A stretch of 64,000 nt of DNA from Vandammella animalimorsus (GCF_002285265.1 NZ_NSJB01000001.1:124001-188000), one strand, 5' to 3'. Positions 10,493 through 19,465 are shown, counted from the stretch's first letter. Notes: a model not told the origin generated them from the letters alone. Program-made: numbers and translations.

Positions 10493-10739
10493 ACTGGTCG
10501 ATGCCAGCAATCCAGAATGGACGCCGGCCATGTTCAAGCAGGCTGTTCGCCTGGATACCCTGCCCGCCAGCCTGCAAGCCAAGCTGCGCCGTGGCCGAGG
10601 CCCCAACAAGGCCCCAACCAAGGAGCGCATCACGATCCGGCTGTCGCCGGAGGTGGTGCAGCATTTCCGCGCCAGCGGTCAGGGCTGGCAAGGCCGCATC
10701 GATGCCGCCCTCAAGGAGTGGATGGCCGAACACGCCTGA
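10470..10739 (+). CDS. brnA: BrnA family antitoxin (orphan)
   Basis: An 89-aa protein. It has the BrnA pattern: an N-terminal segment ending in a Trp/Pro-containing stretch (NPEWTPAMFKQAVR), a basic linker (RRGRGPNKAPTKERITIRL) and a C-terminal ribbon-helix-helix unit (RLSPEVVQHFRASGQGWQGRIDAALKEWM). BrnA normally neutralises BrnT and represses the brnTA promoter. Here the toxin gene is reduced to a scar, so the antitoxin can only act as a DNA-binding repressor or protect against related toxins. It sits between nadE and the PII gene. RBS GAGAGG lies 10 nt upstream of the ATG, inside the remnant. Confidence 0.88.
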   Translation: MSKKPNPELVDASNPEWTPAMFKQAVRLDTLPASLQAKLRRGRGPNKAPTKERITIRLSPEVVQHFRASGQGWQGRIDAALKEWMAEHA

Positions 10740-10875
10740 GTCTTGCCCAGGCAAAAGCCCGCTCTGGGCGGGCGGCCCTGGCAAAAAATGGCGTTACCAT
10801 TGCGGGCTTTTCGGGCGGCGTCGCCATTTTTTTCGGGCGCAGGCTTTGTATCGGACAGCAGCCGCGCGCCTTTGA

Positions 10876-11250
<375 letters not shown>

Positions 11251-11353
11251 GCACGGGCTCTGAGCCTGTTGCTTGAACAGGCCTGACGTTTTGCTGCCCC
11301 GGCGGGCGGCGCAATGGATGACACACAGGCCTGCCCGGGGCGACCGGGCAGGC

Positions 11354-11408
11354 GCGCGCAGCGCATGGGCCGGGCCGGCCATTAGGCCCTGGCCCATGCG
11401 CTGCGCGC
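11354..11408 (+). terminator. Rho-independent terminator after the PII gene
   Basis: An 18-bp perfect stem, GCGCGCAGCGCATGGGCC and its complement, with a 19-nt partly paired loop, followed by GCGTTTTCTTCTTC. It separates the PII gene from the HMG-CoA lyase gene. Confidence 0.75.
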
Positions 11409-11448
11409 TGGCGTTTTCTTCTTCACACCTCTTCAGGAGCCCCAAGCC

Positions 11449-12372
11449 ATGGCACTGCCCAGCAAAGTCAAACTGGTGGAAGTCGGCCCGCGCGATGGCC
11501 TGCAAAACGAAAAACAACTGGTGCCGGCCGAGGTCAAGATCGGCCTGGTGCAGCGCCTGCAGGATGCGGGCCTGAAGGAGATCGAGGTCACCAGCTTCGT
11601 CTCGCCCAAATGGGTGCCGCAAATGGCCGACAACAGCCAGGTCATGGCCGGCATCGAGCGCCGAGCCGGGGTGCGCTACTCGGTGCTGGTGCCCAACATG
11701 AAGGGGCTGGAGGCGGCCCTGCCCAGCCAGCCCGATGAGATCGTGGTCTTTGCCTCGGCCAGCGAAACCTTCAGCCAGAAGAACATCAACTGCTCGATCG
11801 CCGAGAGCATCGAGCGCTTTGCGCCGGTGGTGGAGGCCGCGCGGGCGCGGGGCATTTACGTGCGCGGCGCCATGTCCTGCACCGTCGGCTGCCCGTATGA
11901 GGGGGAGGTCTCGCCCCAGCAGGTCGAGTCGCTGGCGCGCCAGCTCAAGGCCATCGGCGTGCAGCACGCCGGCGTGGCCGACACCATTGGCGTGGGCACG
12001 CCGCTGAAGGTGCAGCGCGCCATCGAGGCCACGCTCAAGCACTACGCGCTCGATGACGTCTCGGGCCACTTCCATGACACCTACGGCCAGGGCGTGGCCA
12101 ATACGCTGGCGGCCCTGCAGCTGGGCGTGTGGCAATTCGATGCGGCCGTCGCCGGCCTGGGCGGCTGCCCCTACGCCAAGGGCGCCACCGGCAACGTGGC
12201 CACCGAGGACGTGGTCTACATGCTGCACGGCATGGGCATCGAGACGGGCATCGACCTGGACAAGCTGGTCGATGCCGGGCTGTACATCAGCCAGTTCCTG
12301 CAGCGCCCGTCCAGCTCGCGCGCGGGCACGGCCATCGCCAAGAAGCGGCCCGAGGCCGTGGCCTGCGGCTGA
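11449..12372 (+). CDS. Hydroxymethylglutaryl-CoA lyase
   Basis: A 307-aa TIM-barrel lyase splitting HMG-CoA into acetyl-CoA and acetoacetate, the last step of leucine/isovalerate breakdown. The N-terminal metal/catalytic stretch VKLVEVGPRDGLQNEKQLVP, the motif SCTVGCPYEG, the metal-binding FHDTYGQG and the C-terminal cysteine signature GLGGCPYAKGATGNVATED are all present. Length matches the bacterial family (about 300 aa). AGGAG lies 13 nt before the ATG. It heads a set that includes an acyl-CoA dehydrogenase further on, in keeping with acyl-CoA catabolism, although the other leucine pathway genes are not in the window. Confidence 0.94.
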   Translation: MALPSKVKLVEVGPRDGLQNEKQLVPAEVKIGLVQRLQDAGLKEIEVTSFVSPKWVPQMADNSQVMAGIERRAGVRYSVLVPNMKGLEAALPSQPDEIVVFASASETFSQKNINCSIAESIERFAPVVEAARARGIYVRGAMSCTVGCPYEGEVSPQQVESLARQLKAIGVQHAGVADTIGVGTPLKVQRAIEATLKHYALDDVSGHFHDTYGQGVANTLAALQLGVWQFDAAVAGLGGCPYAKGATGNVATEDVVYMLHGMGIETGIDLDKLVDAGLYISQFLQRPSSSRAGTAIAKKRPEAVACG

Positions 12373-12388
12373 GGCGGGGGCCAGCGCC

Positions 12389-12970
12389 TTGGCCTTGCGC
12401 AAGCTGCCAGCAGGCGCGCAGCCCCAGTCGCTGCCACTGCCCGAACAGCCGCCCGCGAGGCTGCCCGAGCCAGTGCAGCGCGTGCAACAGGCCCTGCGCG
12501 CCTGGCCGCAGCTGGGGCCGCCGCGGTGGCTGGGGCAGCCCGCGCGCAGCCTGCGGCAGACCGCTGCGCTGCTGGGCGTGGCGCCGGGCCAGCTGGCGCG
12601 CGGGCAGGTGCTGCGGCGCCTGGCCGATGATGCGCCGGTGCTGGTCATGGCGGCGGGCGATCGCCAGGTCGATCGCGCCAAGGTCTGCCGCCTGCTCGGG
12701 GAAGTGGGCCGCGCCGATGCCCGCTTCGTGCGGGAGCGCACAGGCTTTGCCACAGGGGCCGTCGCGCCGCTGGGCCATCGCGAGCCGGTGCTGTGTTTGC
12801 TGGACGAGAGCCTGCAGCGCTTTGATGCGCTCTGGGCCTGGTGCGGCCATGCGCGCGCGCTGCTGGCGCTCAGCCCGGCGCAATTGCACCACTGCACGGA
12901 CGCCCCGTGGGCCGATGTGGTGCGGACTTTCCCACGGGGCTTGCCCAGCCATGCCGCCATCCCAGGCTGA
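12389..12970 (+). CDS. YbaK/EbsC (aminoacyl-tRNA deacylase-like) family protein
   Basis: About 193 aa. The segment from VQRVQQALRAWPQL through LRQTAALLGVAPGQLARGQVLRRL, PVLVMAAGDRQVDRAKVCRLLG, ADARFVRERTGFATGAVAPLGH and ESLQRFDALWAWCGHARALLALSPAQL follows the YbaK/ProX fold, whose members hydrolyse mischarged Cys- or Ala-tRNA(Pro). The usual conserved Lys (SI.FK/LF.) appears as QVLRRL here, so activity is uncertain. The start is unclear: TTG codons at 12389 and 12395 and GTG codons at 12473 and 12482 are in frame, and no ATG exists in the first third. It ends 20 nt inside the following gene. Confidence 0.68.
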   Translation: MALRKLPAGAQPQSLPLPEQPPARLPEPVQRVQQALRAWPQLGPPRWLGQPARSLRQTAALLGVAPGQLARGQVLRRLADDAPVLVMAAGDRQVDRAKVCRLLGEVGRADARFVRERTGFATGAVAPLGHREPVLCLLDESLQRFDALWAWCGHARALLALSPAQLHHCTDAPWADVVRTFPRGLPSHAAIPG

Positions 12971-13265
12971 AGACAGGCCGCCTGACCCGGTGCAGGCGGC
13001 GCAGCGCCTGCTGGCGCGGGCCCGGCAGCTGCGCGCGCAGGGCTTGCTGCACGATGGCGCGCCGCAGCCGCCGCCTTCGCCCTGCATCCAGGTGTGCGCC
13101 ATGAGCGCCGAGCCATCGGCAGCCGATGCGCCAGCGCCCCATTGCCTGGGCTGCTACCGCCAGCTCGATGAAATCGCCCAATGGGGCCAGGCCAGCGCGG
13201 CGCGCAAGCGCGCCATCTGGCAGGCCATGCTGCAGCGCGCCGCCGCACGCCTGGGCCAGCCTTGA
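12951..13265 (+). CDS. DUF1289 domain protein (small Cys-rich)
   Basis: A 104-aa protein. The C-terminal half has the DUF1289 pattern SPCIQVCAMS...HCLGCYRQLDEIAQWG with four cysteines that probably bind a metal or Fe-S centre, then a helical ARKRAIWQAMLQRAA. The N-terminal third is a Pro/Ala/Arg-rich helix. Function in this family is unknown. It overlaps the YbaK-type gene by 20 nt and its stop overlaps a possible ATG of the next gene (TGATG), so the three are likely one transcript. Confidence 0.8.
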   Translation: MPPSQAEDRPPDPVQAAQRLLARARQLRAQGLLHDGAPQPPPSPCIQVCAMSAEPSAADAPAPHCLGCYRQLDEIAQWGQASAARKRAIWQAMLQRAAARLGQP

Positions 13266-13303
13266 TGGCCTCAGGTCCCCAACCCCTCAATGCAAGACCC
13301 GCC

Positions 13304-13969
13304 ATGCAGCCCATCCATTTTTATTTCGACTTTGTCTCGCCCTATGCCCACCTGGCATTTCACGCCTTGCCGCAGGCGCTCAAGGGCGGCAGCTATCAGG
13401 TGCTGTACAAGCCGGTGCTGCTGGGGGCCTTGTTCAAGGCCCAGGGCGTGACATCGCCGGCCAGCATTGCCAGCAAGCACGGCTGGATCCGGCGCCACAC
13501 GCAGTGGCTGGCCGCGCAGCATGCCCAGGCGCAGCAAGGCCTGGCAGAGCAGGAGCCCGGCACGCTGCCGGCGGCCATGCAGGCGCAGCAGGCGGGCTTT
13601 GCCTGGCCGGCCCAGCACCCCTTCAACAGCCTGCCGCTGCTGCGCCTGGCCATGGCCTGCAGCACGGACGGCTGCATCAACCGCTACACGGCGCAGTGCA
13701 TCTTTGAGCACGTCTGGCAGTCCGGCGGCGCCGACGCCCTGCAGCCCGAGCGCCTGGCGCAGCTGGAGCAACGCCTGGCGCAGCAGCTGCGCGTCGAGGG
13801 CGGCCCAAACGGCGCGGCCTGCAAGGAGCTGCTGCGCGCCAACACCGACCAGGCGCAGGCCGCAGGCGTCTTTGGCGTGCCGGCCTTCGTCGTCGCTGGC
13901 CAGCTGTTCTGGGGCCTGGATGCCCTGCCCATGCTGCGCGAGCAGATCGTGGGCGCAGGCCTTTCTTGA
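13304..13969 (+). CDS. 2-hydroxychromene-2-carboxylate isomerase / DsbA-fold family protein
   Basis: A 221-aa thioredoxin-superfamily protein of the kappa-GST/HCCA isomerase type. The N-terminal strand-loop FYFDFVSPYAHLAFHALP carries the Ser that binds glutathione in the family; the C-terminal half reads AAGVFGVPAFVVAGQLFWGLDALPML, with the cis-Pro loop. Family members isomerise naphthalene-pathway intermediates or conjugate glutathione; nothing nearby indicates aromatic degradation, so the substrate is open. An alternative start at 13265 overlaps the previous stop (TGATG) and adds 13 residues. Confidence 0.85.
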   Translation: MQPIHFYFDFVSPYAHLAFHALPQALKGGSYQVLYKPVLLGALFKAQGVTSPASIASKHGWIRRHTQWLAAQHAQAQQGLAEQEPGTLPAAMQAQQAGFAWPAQHPFNSLPLLRLAMACSTDGCINRYTAQCIFEHVWQSGGADALQPERLAQLEQRLAQQLRVEGGPNGAACKELLRANTDQAQAAGVFGVPAFVVAGQLFWGLDALPMLREQIVGAGLS

Positions 13970-13991
13970 GAGCCAGGCGCCGAGCGCCTGC

Positions 13992-14141
13992 TCAGCGTGG
14001 GGCTTGCGCGCCGCCGGCTGGCGCCGTCACCGCCCCCGCCGGGGCAGCGGGCTTTTTGCTTTTGAGCGTGCTGAACATGCCGTAGAAGACCACGGCAGTG
14101 ATGGCCAGCAGCACGAACAGGCTGGTCAGAAGTCGTTTCAT
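13992..14141 (-). CDS. Small single-pass membrane protein (hypothetical)
   Basis: 49 aa, one transmembrane helix (LLTSLFVLLAITAVVFYGMF) after MKR, then a basic SKKPAAP and an Ala/Gly/Pro tail. No family recognised. An upstream in-frame ATG at 14150 would add three residues. It is convergent with the isomerase and divergent from the Crp/Fnr gene. The clean membrane segment favours a real gene, but the reading is modest. Confidence 0.5.
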   Translation of the reverse strand: MKRLLTSLFVLLAITAVVFYGMFSTLKSKKPAAPAGAVTAPAGGAQAPR

Positions 14142-14354
14142 GGCGGGCATGGGAGAGCGCGGCGACAGTGCCAGCGGGCACTGTAATGGCATTTGTGCGC
14201 CAGGCCCGCGCGCCGCGCCGGCAGGGCCGGCATTTGTGCGTATCATCGCGCGCGCACGTGCGCCGCCCAGCGCGATGATGGGCGCTGCGCAGCTGCCTTT
14301 GCATTGCCGCCCGCCGCAGCGGGCAGGCGGTGCCAGTCACTCAAAAGACACGCC

Positions 14355-15074
14355 ATGGACGAACCTATTCTTACCATGCAGGAACGCGAGGCGATCAATG
14401 CAGGTCGCTGGTTCAACACACTTTCGCCGACGCTGCGGCACGATATCCTGCGATGTGCATACGTCAAACGCTACAAGGACGGCGCGCTGATCTGCGCGCG
14501 CGGCGATCCGCCCGAGGAGTGGATCGCCTGCGCCAAGGGCGCGGTGCGCGTGAGCTCGACCTCGTTGACGGGCAAGCAGATCACGCTGACCTACGTCGAG
14601 CCGGGCATCTGGTTTGGCGACGTGGCCTTGCTCGATGGCGACAAGCGCACCCACGATGCCTATGCGCACGGCAACACCACCATCGTGGGGGTGAGCAAGA
14701 GCGATTTCTTCAAGATCCTGCAGACCCATGTGGAGTTCTACCAGGCCATTTTGCGCCTGCATGCGCGGCGCATCCGCGGCCTGTATGGGCTGGTCGAGGA
14801 CCTGAACACCCTGCCGCTGCGCGCGCGTCTGGCCAAGCAGCTGCTGCACCTGGCGCGCAGCTACGGCATTGCCGACCTCAGCGGCGGCAACCACATCCGC
14901 ATTGGCCTGCAGCTGGCGCAGGAGGAGCTGGCGCAGCTGCTGGGCGCTTCGCGCCAGCGCGTCAACCAGGAGCTCAAGGCCATGGAGCGCGAGGGCATCA
15001 TCCGCATCGAAACGGGCGGCCTGGTGGTGCTCGACCGCGAGGCGCTGCTGCGCATTGGCGAGGCGGCCACGTAG
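14355..15074 (+). CDS. Crp/Fnr family transcriptional regulator
   Basis: A 239-aa regulator with an N-terminal cyclic nucleotide-binding-type beta barrel (about residues 25-140: GALICARGDPPEEWIACAKGAVRV, YVEPGIWFGDVALLDGDKRTHDAYAHGNTTI), a dimer helix and a C-terminal winged helix with recognition helix LAQLLGASRQRVNQELKAMEREGIIRI. There are no N-terminal Fnr cysteines, so it is not an oxygen-sensing FNR; cAMP-contacting residues are not clearly kept, so the effector is unknown. It is followed by a phosphotransferase and an acyl-CoA dehydrogenase gene, but a strong hairpin lies between. Confidence 0.9.
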   Translation: MDEPILTMQEREAINAGRWFNTLSPTLRHDILRCAYVKRYKDGALICARGDPPEEWIACAKGAVRVSSTSLTGKQITLTYVEPGIWFGDVALLDGDKRTHDAYAHGNTTIVGVSKSDFFKILQTHVEFYQAILRLHARRIRGLYGLVEDLNTLPLRARLAKQLLHLARSYGIADLSGGNHIRIGLQLAQEELAQLLGASRQRVNQELKAMEREGIIRIETGGLVVLDREALLRIGEAAT

Positions 15075-15127
15075 CCGCCTGCCCAGCCCTGCTGCGGGCG
15101 CAACCGAAACCAGAGACAGAACCGGCA

Positions 15128-15184
15128 CGCCGCAACCGGCGCGCGCACCAGGGATTGCCCCTGGCGCGCGCGCCGGTTGCGGCG
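15128..15184. repeat. Long near-perfect hairpin
   Basis: A 19-bp perfect outer stem (15128-15146 with 15166-15184), one A/C mismatch, then a 6-bp inner stem (CCAGGG/CCCTGG) around the 5-nt loop ATTGC. There is no T-run on either side, so it is not a standard terminator. It may be an mRNA 3' stabiliser, a transcription block or a small dispersed palindrome. Confidence 0.85.
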
Positions 15185-15252
15185 TTGTCATTGCGCGCGC
15201 GCCGCGCCGCCTTGCGGCGGCATGAATGGAACAAGCAAACGATGGAGATGGC

Positions 15253-16344
15253 ATGAGTGATTTCGAGCATTTCGTGGGCACGCGCGAGGTCAGCGCGCAG
15301 CACGCCTTCGATACGGCGGCGCTGCAGCGCTGGATGCAGCAGCACGTTGAGGGCTTTGAGGGCCCGCTGTCGGTGGCCATGTTCAAGGGCGGGCAATCCA
15401 ACCCGACCTATGAGCTGACGAGCCCGACGCAGCGCTATGTGATGCGCGCCAAGCCCGGGCCGGTGGCCAAGCTGCTGCCCTCGGCCCATGCCATCGAGCG
15501 CGAGTTCGCCGTGATGCGCGCGCTGGCAGGCACGCCCGTGCCGGTGCCGCGCATGTATGCGCTGTGCGAGGACGAATCGGTCATTGGCCGGGCCTTCTAC
15601 ATCATGGAGTTCAAGAGCGGCCGTGTGCTGTGGGACCAGGCGCTGCCTGGCCTGAGCGCGCAGGAGCGCAGCGCCATCTACGACGAGATGAACCGCGTCA
15701 TCGCCGCGCTGCACTCGGTGGACTACCGCGCCTGCGGGCTGGGCGATTTTGGCCGACCGGGCAATTACTTCGAGCGCCAGATCGGCCGCTGGAGCAAGCA
15801 GTACCGCGCCAGCGAGACCGCGCCCATCGAGGCCATGGACCGGCTCATCGAATGGCTGCCGGCCAACATCCCGGCCTCGGCGCGCGACGAGCGCCTCAGC
15901 GCCATCGTGCACGGCGACTTCCGGCTGGACAACCTGATGTTCGCCAACGATGCGCCGCAGGCCATCGCCGTGCTGGACTGGGAGCTGAGCACCATCGGCC
16001 ACCCCTTTGCCGACTTCAGCTACCACTGCATGGCCTGGCACATCCCCAGCGGCGTGTTCCGCGGCATTGCCGACGTGCCCTATGCCAGCCTGGGCATCCC
16101 CAGCGAGCAGGAATACATCCGTCGCTATTGCGAGCGCACCGGCTTTGCCACGGCCGAGCAGCTGACGGCCGACTGGAACTTCTACCTGGCCTACAACATG
16201 TTCCGCCTCGCGGCCATCTTGCAGGGCGTGGCCAAGCGCGCCCAGCAGGGGCTGGCCAGCAGCGCGCGCGCCAAGGCCCAGGGCGAGAACACGCGCCCAT
16301 TGGCCGAGATGGCCTGGCGCAAGGCGCAGCAGGCCGGCGCCTGA
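15253..16344 (+). CDS. Phosphotransferase family protein (aminoglycoside phosphotransferase fold, ACAD10/11 type)
   Basis: A 363-aa kinase-like protein. Visible are the Gly-rich nucleotide loop VAMFKGGQSNPTYEL, the ATP-contacting YVMRAKPGP, the catalytic loop VHGDFRLDNLMF and the metal-binding IAVLDWELSTIGHPFADFSY. This subtype is regularly encoded next to an acyl-CoA dehydrogenase, as here, and corresponds to the N-terminal kinase domain of human ACAD10/11, which phosphorylates 4-hydroxyacyl-CoA so that the dehydrogenase partner can act. The ATG at 15253 is preceded by GGAG; an earlier in-frame ATG at 15226 is less likely. Confidence 0.88.
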   Translation: MSDFEHFVGTREVSAQHAFDTAALQRWMQQHVEGFEGPLSVAMFKGGQSNPTYELTSPTQRYVMRAKPGPVAKLLPSAHAIEREFAVMRALAGTPVPVPRMYALCEDESVIGRAFYIMEFKSGRVLWDQALPGLSAQERSAIYDEMNRVIAALHSVDYRACGLGDFGRPGNYFERQIGRWSKQYRASETAPIEAMDRLIEWLPANIPASARDERLSAIVHGDFRLDNLMFANDAPQAIAVLDWELSTIGHPFADFSYHCMAWHIPSGVFRGIADVPYASLGIPSEQEYIRRYCERTGFATAEQLTADWNFYLAYNMFRLAAILQGVAKRAQQGLASSARAKAQGENTRPLAEMAWRKAQQAGA

Positions 16345-16422
16345 TGGCCATTTGCCAAGGCGTGAGCGCCGCCCTGTGCGCCGCCGCGCCCAACCCGATC
16401 CCGACCAAGAAGGAGCACAGCG

Positions 16423-17706
16423 ATGGACTTTGACTACTCTGACAAGACCAAGGCCTTGCAGGACAAGCTGCAGCAGTTCATGCAGCAGCACATCTACCCC
16501 AACGAGCAGGCCTACCACGAGGAGATGCAGGCCAACACGGCCGCCGGCAAGCGCTGGACGCCGCTGCAGACCATCGAGAAGCTCAAGCCCATCGCGCGCC
16601 AGCAGGGCCTGTGGAACCTGTTTTTGCCCGTGGACACGGCCGCCGCCTCGGGCTACGAGGGCGCGGGGCTGACCAACCAGGAATACGCGCCGCTGGCCGA
16701 GATCATGGGCCGCGTGCCCTGGGCCTCGGAGGTGTTCAACTGCTCGGCGCCCGACACCGGCAACATGGAGACGCTGGCGCGCTACGGCAGCGAGGAGATC
16801 AAGCAGCGCTGGCTCAAGCCCCTGCTCGAAGGCGAGATTCGCTCGGCCTTTGCCATGACCGAGCCGGCCGTGGCCTCCAGCGACGCCACCAACATCGAGA
16901 CGCGCATCGAGCGCCAGGGCGACGAATACGTCATCAATGGCCGCAAGTGGTGGATCTCCGGCGCGGGCGACCCGCGCTGCAAGGTCTTCATCACCATGGG
17001 CAAGAGCGACTTTGACGCGCCACGCCACGCCCAGCAAAGCATGATCGTCGTGCCGGCCGACACGCCGGGCGTGAAAATCCTGCGCCCGCTGAGCGTGCTG
17101 GGCTACGACGACGCGCCGCATGGCCACATGGAAATGGTGTTTGAAAACGTGCGCGTGCCCGCGGCCAACATCCTGCTGGGCGAAGGCCGTGGCTTCGAGA
17201 TCGCCCAGGGCCGCCTGGGGCCGGGGCGCATCCACCACTGCATGCGCCTGATCGGCCAGGCCGAGCGCGCGCTGGAATACCTGTGCCGCCGCGCGCTCAG
17301 CCGCGTGGCCTTCGGCAAGACCATCGCCCAGCAGACCGTCACGCAGGAGCGCATCGCCCAGGCGCGCTGCGAGATCGACATGGCGCGCCTGCTCACGCTC
17401 AAGGCCGCCTGGATGATGGACACCGTGGGCAACAAGGTCGCGCGCACCGAAATCGCCATGATCAAGGTCGTGGCCCCCAGCATGGCCTGCCGCGTCATCG
17501 ACTGGGCCATCCAGGTGCACGGCGGTGGCGGCCTCAGCGACGACTTCCCGCTGGCCTACAGCTACGCCAACGCCCGCACGCTGCGCTTTGCCGATGGCCC
17601 CGACGAGGTGCACCGCAACGCCATTGCCAAGTGGGAGCTGGGCAAATACGCCGATACGCCGCCCAAGGCCGGCGAGATGGAGCCGCCGGTCACGCGCGGA
17701 TTCTGA
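16423..17706 (+). CDS. Acyl-CoA dehydrogenase family protein (ACAD10/11-like)
   Basis: A 427-aa FAD enzyme. Motifs: [21 protein letters not shown] (FAD/substrate region), [20 protein letters not shown], the [22 protein letters not shown] strand, and the C-terminal signature [34 protein letters not shown]. It is somewhat longer than short-chain ACADs because of the N-terminal helical extension seen in the ACAD10/11 group. It lies 78 bp after the phosphotransferase gene; together they fit the kinase-plus-dehydrogenase route for 4-hydroxy fatty acids, which is inference from family pairing. AAGGAG is present 11 nt upstream. Confidence 0.92.
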   Translation: MDFDYSDKTKALQDKLQQFMQQHIYPNEQAYHEEMQANTAAGKRWTPLQTIEKLKPIARQQGLWNLFLPVDTAAASGYEGAGLTNQEYAPLAEIMGRVPWASEVFNCSAPDTGNMETLARYGSEEIKQRWLKPLLEGEIRSAFAMTEPAVASSDATNIETRIERQGDEYVINGRKWWISGAGDPRCKVFITMGKSDFDAPRHAQQSMIVVPADTPGVKILRPLSVLGYDDAPHGHMEMVFENVRVPAANILLGEGRGFEIAQGRLGPGRIHHCMRLIGQAERALEYLCRRALSRVAFGKTIAQQTVTQERIAQARCEIDMARLLTLKAAWMMDTVGNKVARTEIAMIKVVAPSMACRVIDWAIQVHGGGGLSDDFPLAYSYANARTLRFADGPDEVHRNAIAKWELGKYADTPPKAGEMEPPVTRGF

Positions 17707-17766
17707 TGCCTTGGGACAGGCGCTTGCTCTGTTCACGGGCGCGACGCGCAGGCCCACAACAGAGCG

Positions 17767-17807
17767 CACAAAGCCCCGCCTGGCCAGCAGCCCGGCGGGG
17801 CTTTGTG
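17767..17807 (+). terminator. Hairpin terminator after the acyl-CoA dehydrogenase gene
   Basis: A 14-bp perfect stem CACAAAGCCCCGCC / GGCGGGGCTTTGTG with a 13-nt loop; the descending arm ends in CTTTGTG, so the U-tract is short but typical for GC-rich genomes. Confidence 0.7.
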
Positions 17808-17913
17808 CCGTTTGCAGGGCCGTTGTGCAGCGGTACGCGGTCGTGTGCGGTCGCGGCCAGCCATCGTGCGCAGGCCCGGCGCTGCGGGCAGGGCTTGGCT
17901 GGATAATGCGCCC

Positions 17914-18390
17914 ATGACGGACGTGCATTTCTACTTCAACGTGCCCGACAAGCTGCACTTTGCCTGCCGCCTGGCGCGCAAGGCCTTCATGCAGCAAACG
18001 CCGCTGCTGCTCAGCGCCGCGCCGCAGCAGCTGCAGCAGCTCGACGCCATGCTCTGGCAGATGGCCCCGGCCGATTTCGTCGCCCACGACTGGCTGGATG
18101 CGCCGCCAGGCCAGGCCAGCGCCGCCGCAGCGCCTGCCGCGCCCGGCGTGCAGGCGCCCATCTTGCTGTGCGAGCGCATCGACCCGCAGGCCTTGCACGG
18201 CCGGGTCCACGCCCTGCTCAGCCTGTGGGATGAGGTGCCGGCGGGCTTCAGCCATTTCGAGCATTTGTATGAGCTGGTCTCGCCCGACGCCCACGACCGC
18301 CAGCGCGCCCGCCAGCGCTGGCGGCACTACCAGCAGCGTGGCTACGCCATCCTCAGCCACGATCTGGGCCAGGCCGCCGCCGGCGCCTGA
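17914..18390 (+). CDS. holC: DNA polymerase III chi subunit
   Basis: 158 aa. The family pattern is clear: DVHFYFNVPDKLHFACRLARKA at the N-terminus, LDAMLWQMAPADFVAHDWLD in the middle, LLCERIDPQ, and the C-terminal FEHLYELVSPDAHDRQRARQRWRHYQQRGYAILSHD. Chi links the clamp loader (through psi) to single-strand DNA-binding protein. In many betaproteobacteria holC lies downstream of pepA, which is not here. The ATG follows AATGCGCCC without a clear Shine-Dalgarno. Confidence 0.9.
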   Translation: MTDVHFYFNVPDKLHFACRLARKAFMQQTPLLLSAAPQQLQQLDAMLWQMAPADFVAHDWLDAPPGQASAAAAPAAPGVQAPILLCERIDPQALHGRVHALLSLWDEVPAGFSHFEHLYELVSPDAHDRQRARQRWRHYQQRGYAILSHDLGQAAAGA

Positions 18391-18425
18391 TCGGGCCGCC
18401 CAGCCAGCCACCGAGGATTTTTGCC

Positions 18426-19427
18426 ATGACTGAGAGCGCACACAATCCATGCCGCCCCCTGGCCGTGCCCACGCTGACCGACATCGTGCAGGCCCAGCCG
18501 GGCGCCGAGGCCGCCGATGCTGCCCAGGCCCCTGCAGCCAACGATGCGCAGCCGCCAGCGCAGGCCCGCGCGCAGGCCCGCATGCAGGCCGCCGTGCCAG
18601 CGGACATCCCAACGGACATCCCGGTGGACATCCCGGCGGACATGCCGGTGCCGCTGGCGCAAATCCCCACGCTGATGCCCGAGCCCCAGGCCGATGCGGC
18701 GCTGCGCACCTCGCGCTACATCGAGCGCGCGCTGCACGCCGTCGGGGGCGGGGCAGGCGAAGCGCAGCCGCCGCAGCCCGAGCCGCCTGCGCCGAACGAT
18801 CCGAGCGCGCCGAACGCGCAGGGCGCGCCAGCCTGGCTGGACGCCTTCGACGATCTGCAGCCTTTGCACAAGCCCTATGCCAACGGGCCGCAGGTGCTGC
18901 ACGGCCTGCAAGGCGATGCCTCAATGCCGCCTGGCGGCGCAGCCGCTGCCTTGGCCATGCAGGCGCCGCCGCCGCGCGATGCGGCCAGCGAACTGGCCGA
19001 GCGCGTGGCCTGGGAAATGCTGCAGCTGGGCCAGCTCGCCCCGGCGCAGCCCGCGCCACTGCAGCCCGTGCAGCCGCCTGCCATGGCCGAGCCGCCGCAG
19101 GCCGCTGCCGAGCAGGCCGATGGTTTTTGCGCCGTGGCGGCCCGGGCCGCGCAAGCTGATACTTGGCCGGATGCCGCCGCCTTGCGCGGGCTGTTGCCGG
19201 GCGACTTCGAGGAGCAGCTGGTGCACCGGGTCATGCAGCGCGTTGACGCCGTGCTCACCGACCGGGTGGGCGAGGTCATCGCCGCCGTCATCGAGCGCCA
19301 GACCCGCTCGCTGCTGCCCAGCATCCGCGAGGAGCTGGAATTTGCCATCCGCAAAAGCGTGTACGAGGCCATGGCCGATGAGCTGGCCGGCATCCAGGCC
19401 AGCGGCCTGGCGGGCAAGCCGCAGTAA
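18426..19427 (+). CDS. Conserved-type hypothetical protein, disordered N-terminus with helical C-terminus
   Basis: 333 aa, no recognised domain. The first 230 residues are Ala/Pro/Gln-rich, with a tetrapeptide repeat DIPT-DIPV-DIPA-DMPV near residue 60. The last 75 residues are ordered and helical (FEEQLVHRVMQRVDAVLTDRVG, IAAVIERQTRSLLPSIREELEF, VYEAMADELAGI), resembling an amphipathic assembly domain. It begins 35 bp after holC on the same strand and is probably co-transcribed; that may hint at a link to DNA replication, but there is no direct evidence. Confidence 0.72.
   Translation: MTESAHNPCRPLAVPTLTDIVQAQPGAEAADAAQAPAANDAQPPAQARAQARMQAAVPADIPTDIPVDIPADMPVPLAQIPTLMPEPQADAALRTSRYIERALHAVGGGAGEAQPPQPEPPAPNDPSAPNAQGAPAWLDAFDDLQPLHKPYANGPQVLHGLQGDASMPPGGAAAALAMQAPPPRDAASELAERVAWEMLQLGQLAPAQPAPLQPVQPPAMAEPPQAAAEQADGFCAVAARAAQADTWPDAAALRGLLPGDFEEQLVHRVMQRVDAVLTDRVGEVIAAVIERQTRSLLPSIREELEFAIRKSVYEAMADELAGIQASGLAGKPQ
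18602..18649. repeat. 12-bp tandem repeat, four copies
   Basis: Four head-to-tail copies of GGACATCCCRRY-like units within the gene at 18426, in frame, giving the D-I/M-P-x tetrapeptide repeat. Confidence 0.85.
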
Positions 19428-19465
19428 GGCTGCGGGCTGCGCCGCCGCCAGCGCGGCGCGCTGCC

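Noticed and set aside
10805-10835. Terminator between brnA and the PII gene (GGCG/CGCC stem followed by seven T)
   Set aside because: The stem is only four pairs and lies close to the PII gene; I could not support it beyond a chance hairpin.
14998-19059. A 1353-codon minus-strand frame opposite the phosphotransferase, acyl-CoA dehydrogenase and holC genes
   Set aside because: Shadow frame; three well-recognised plus-strand genes explain the DNA.
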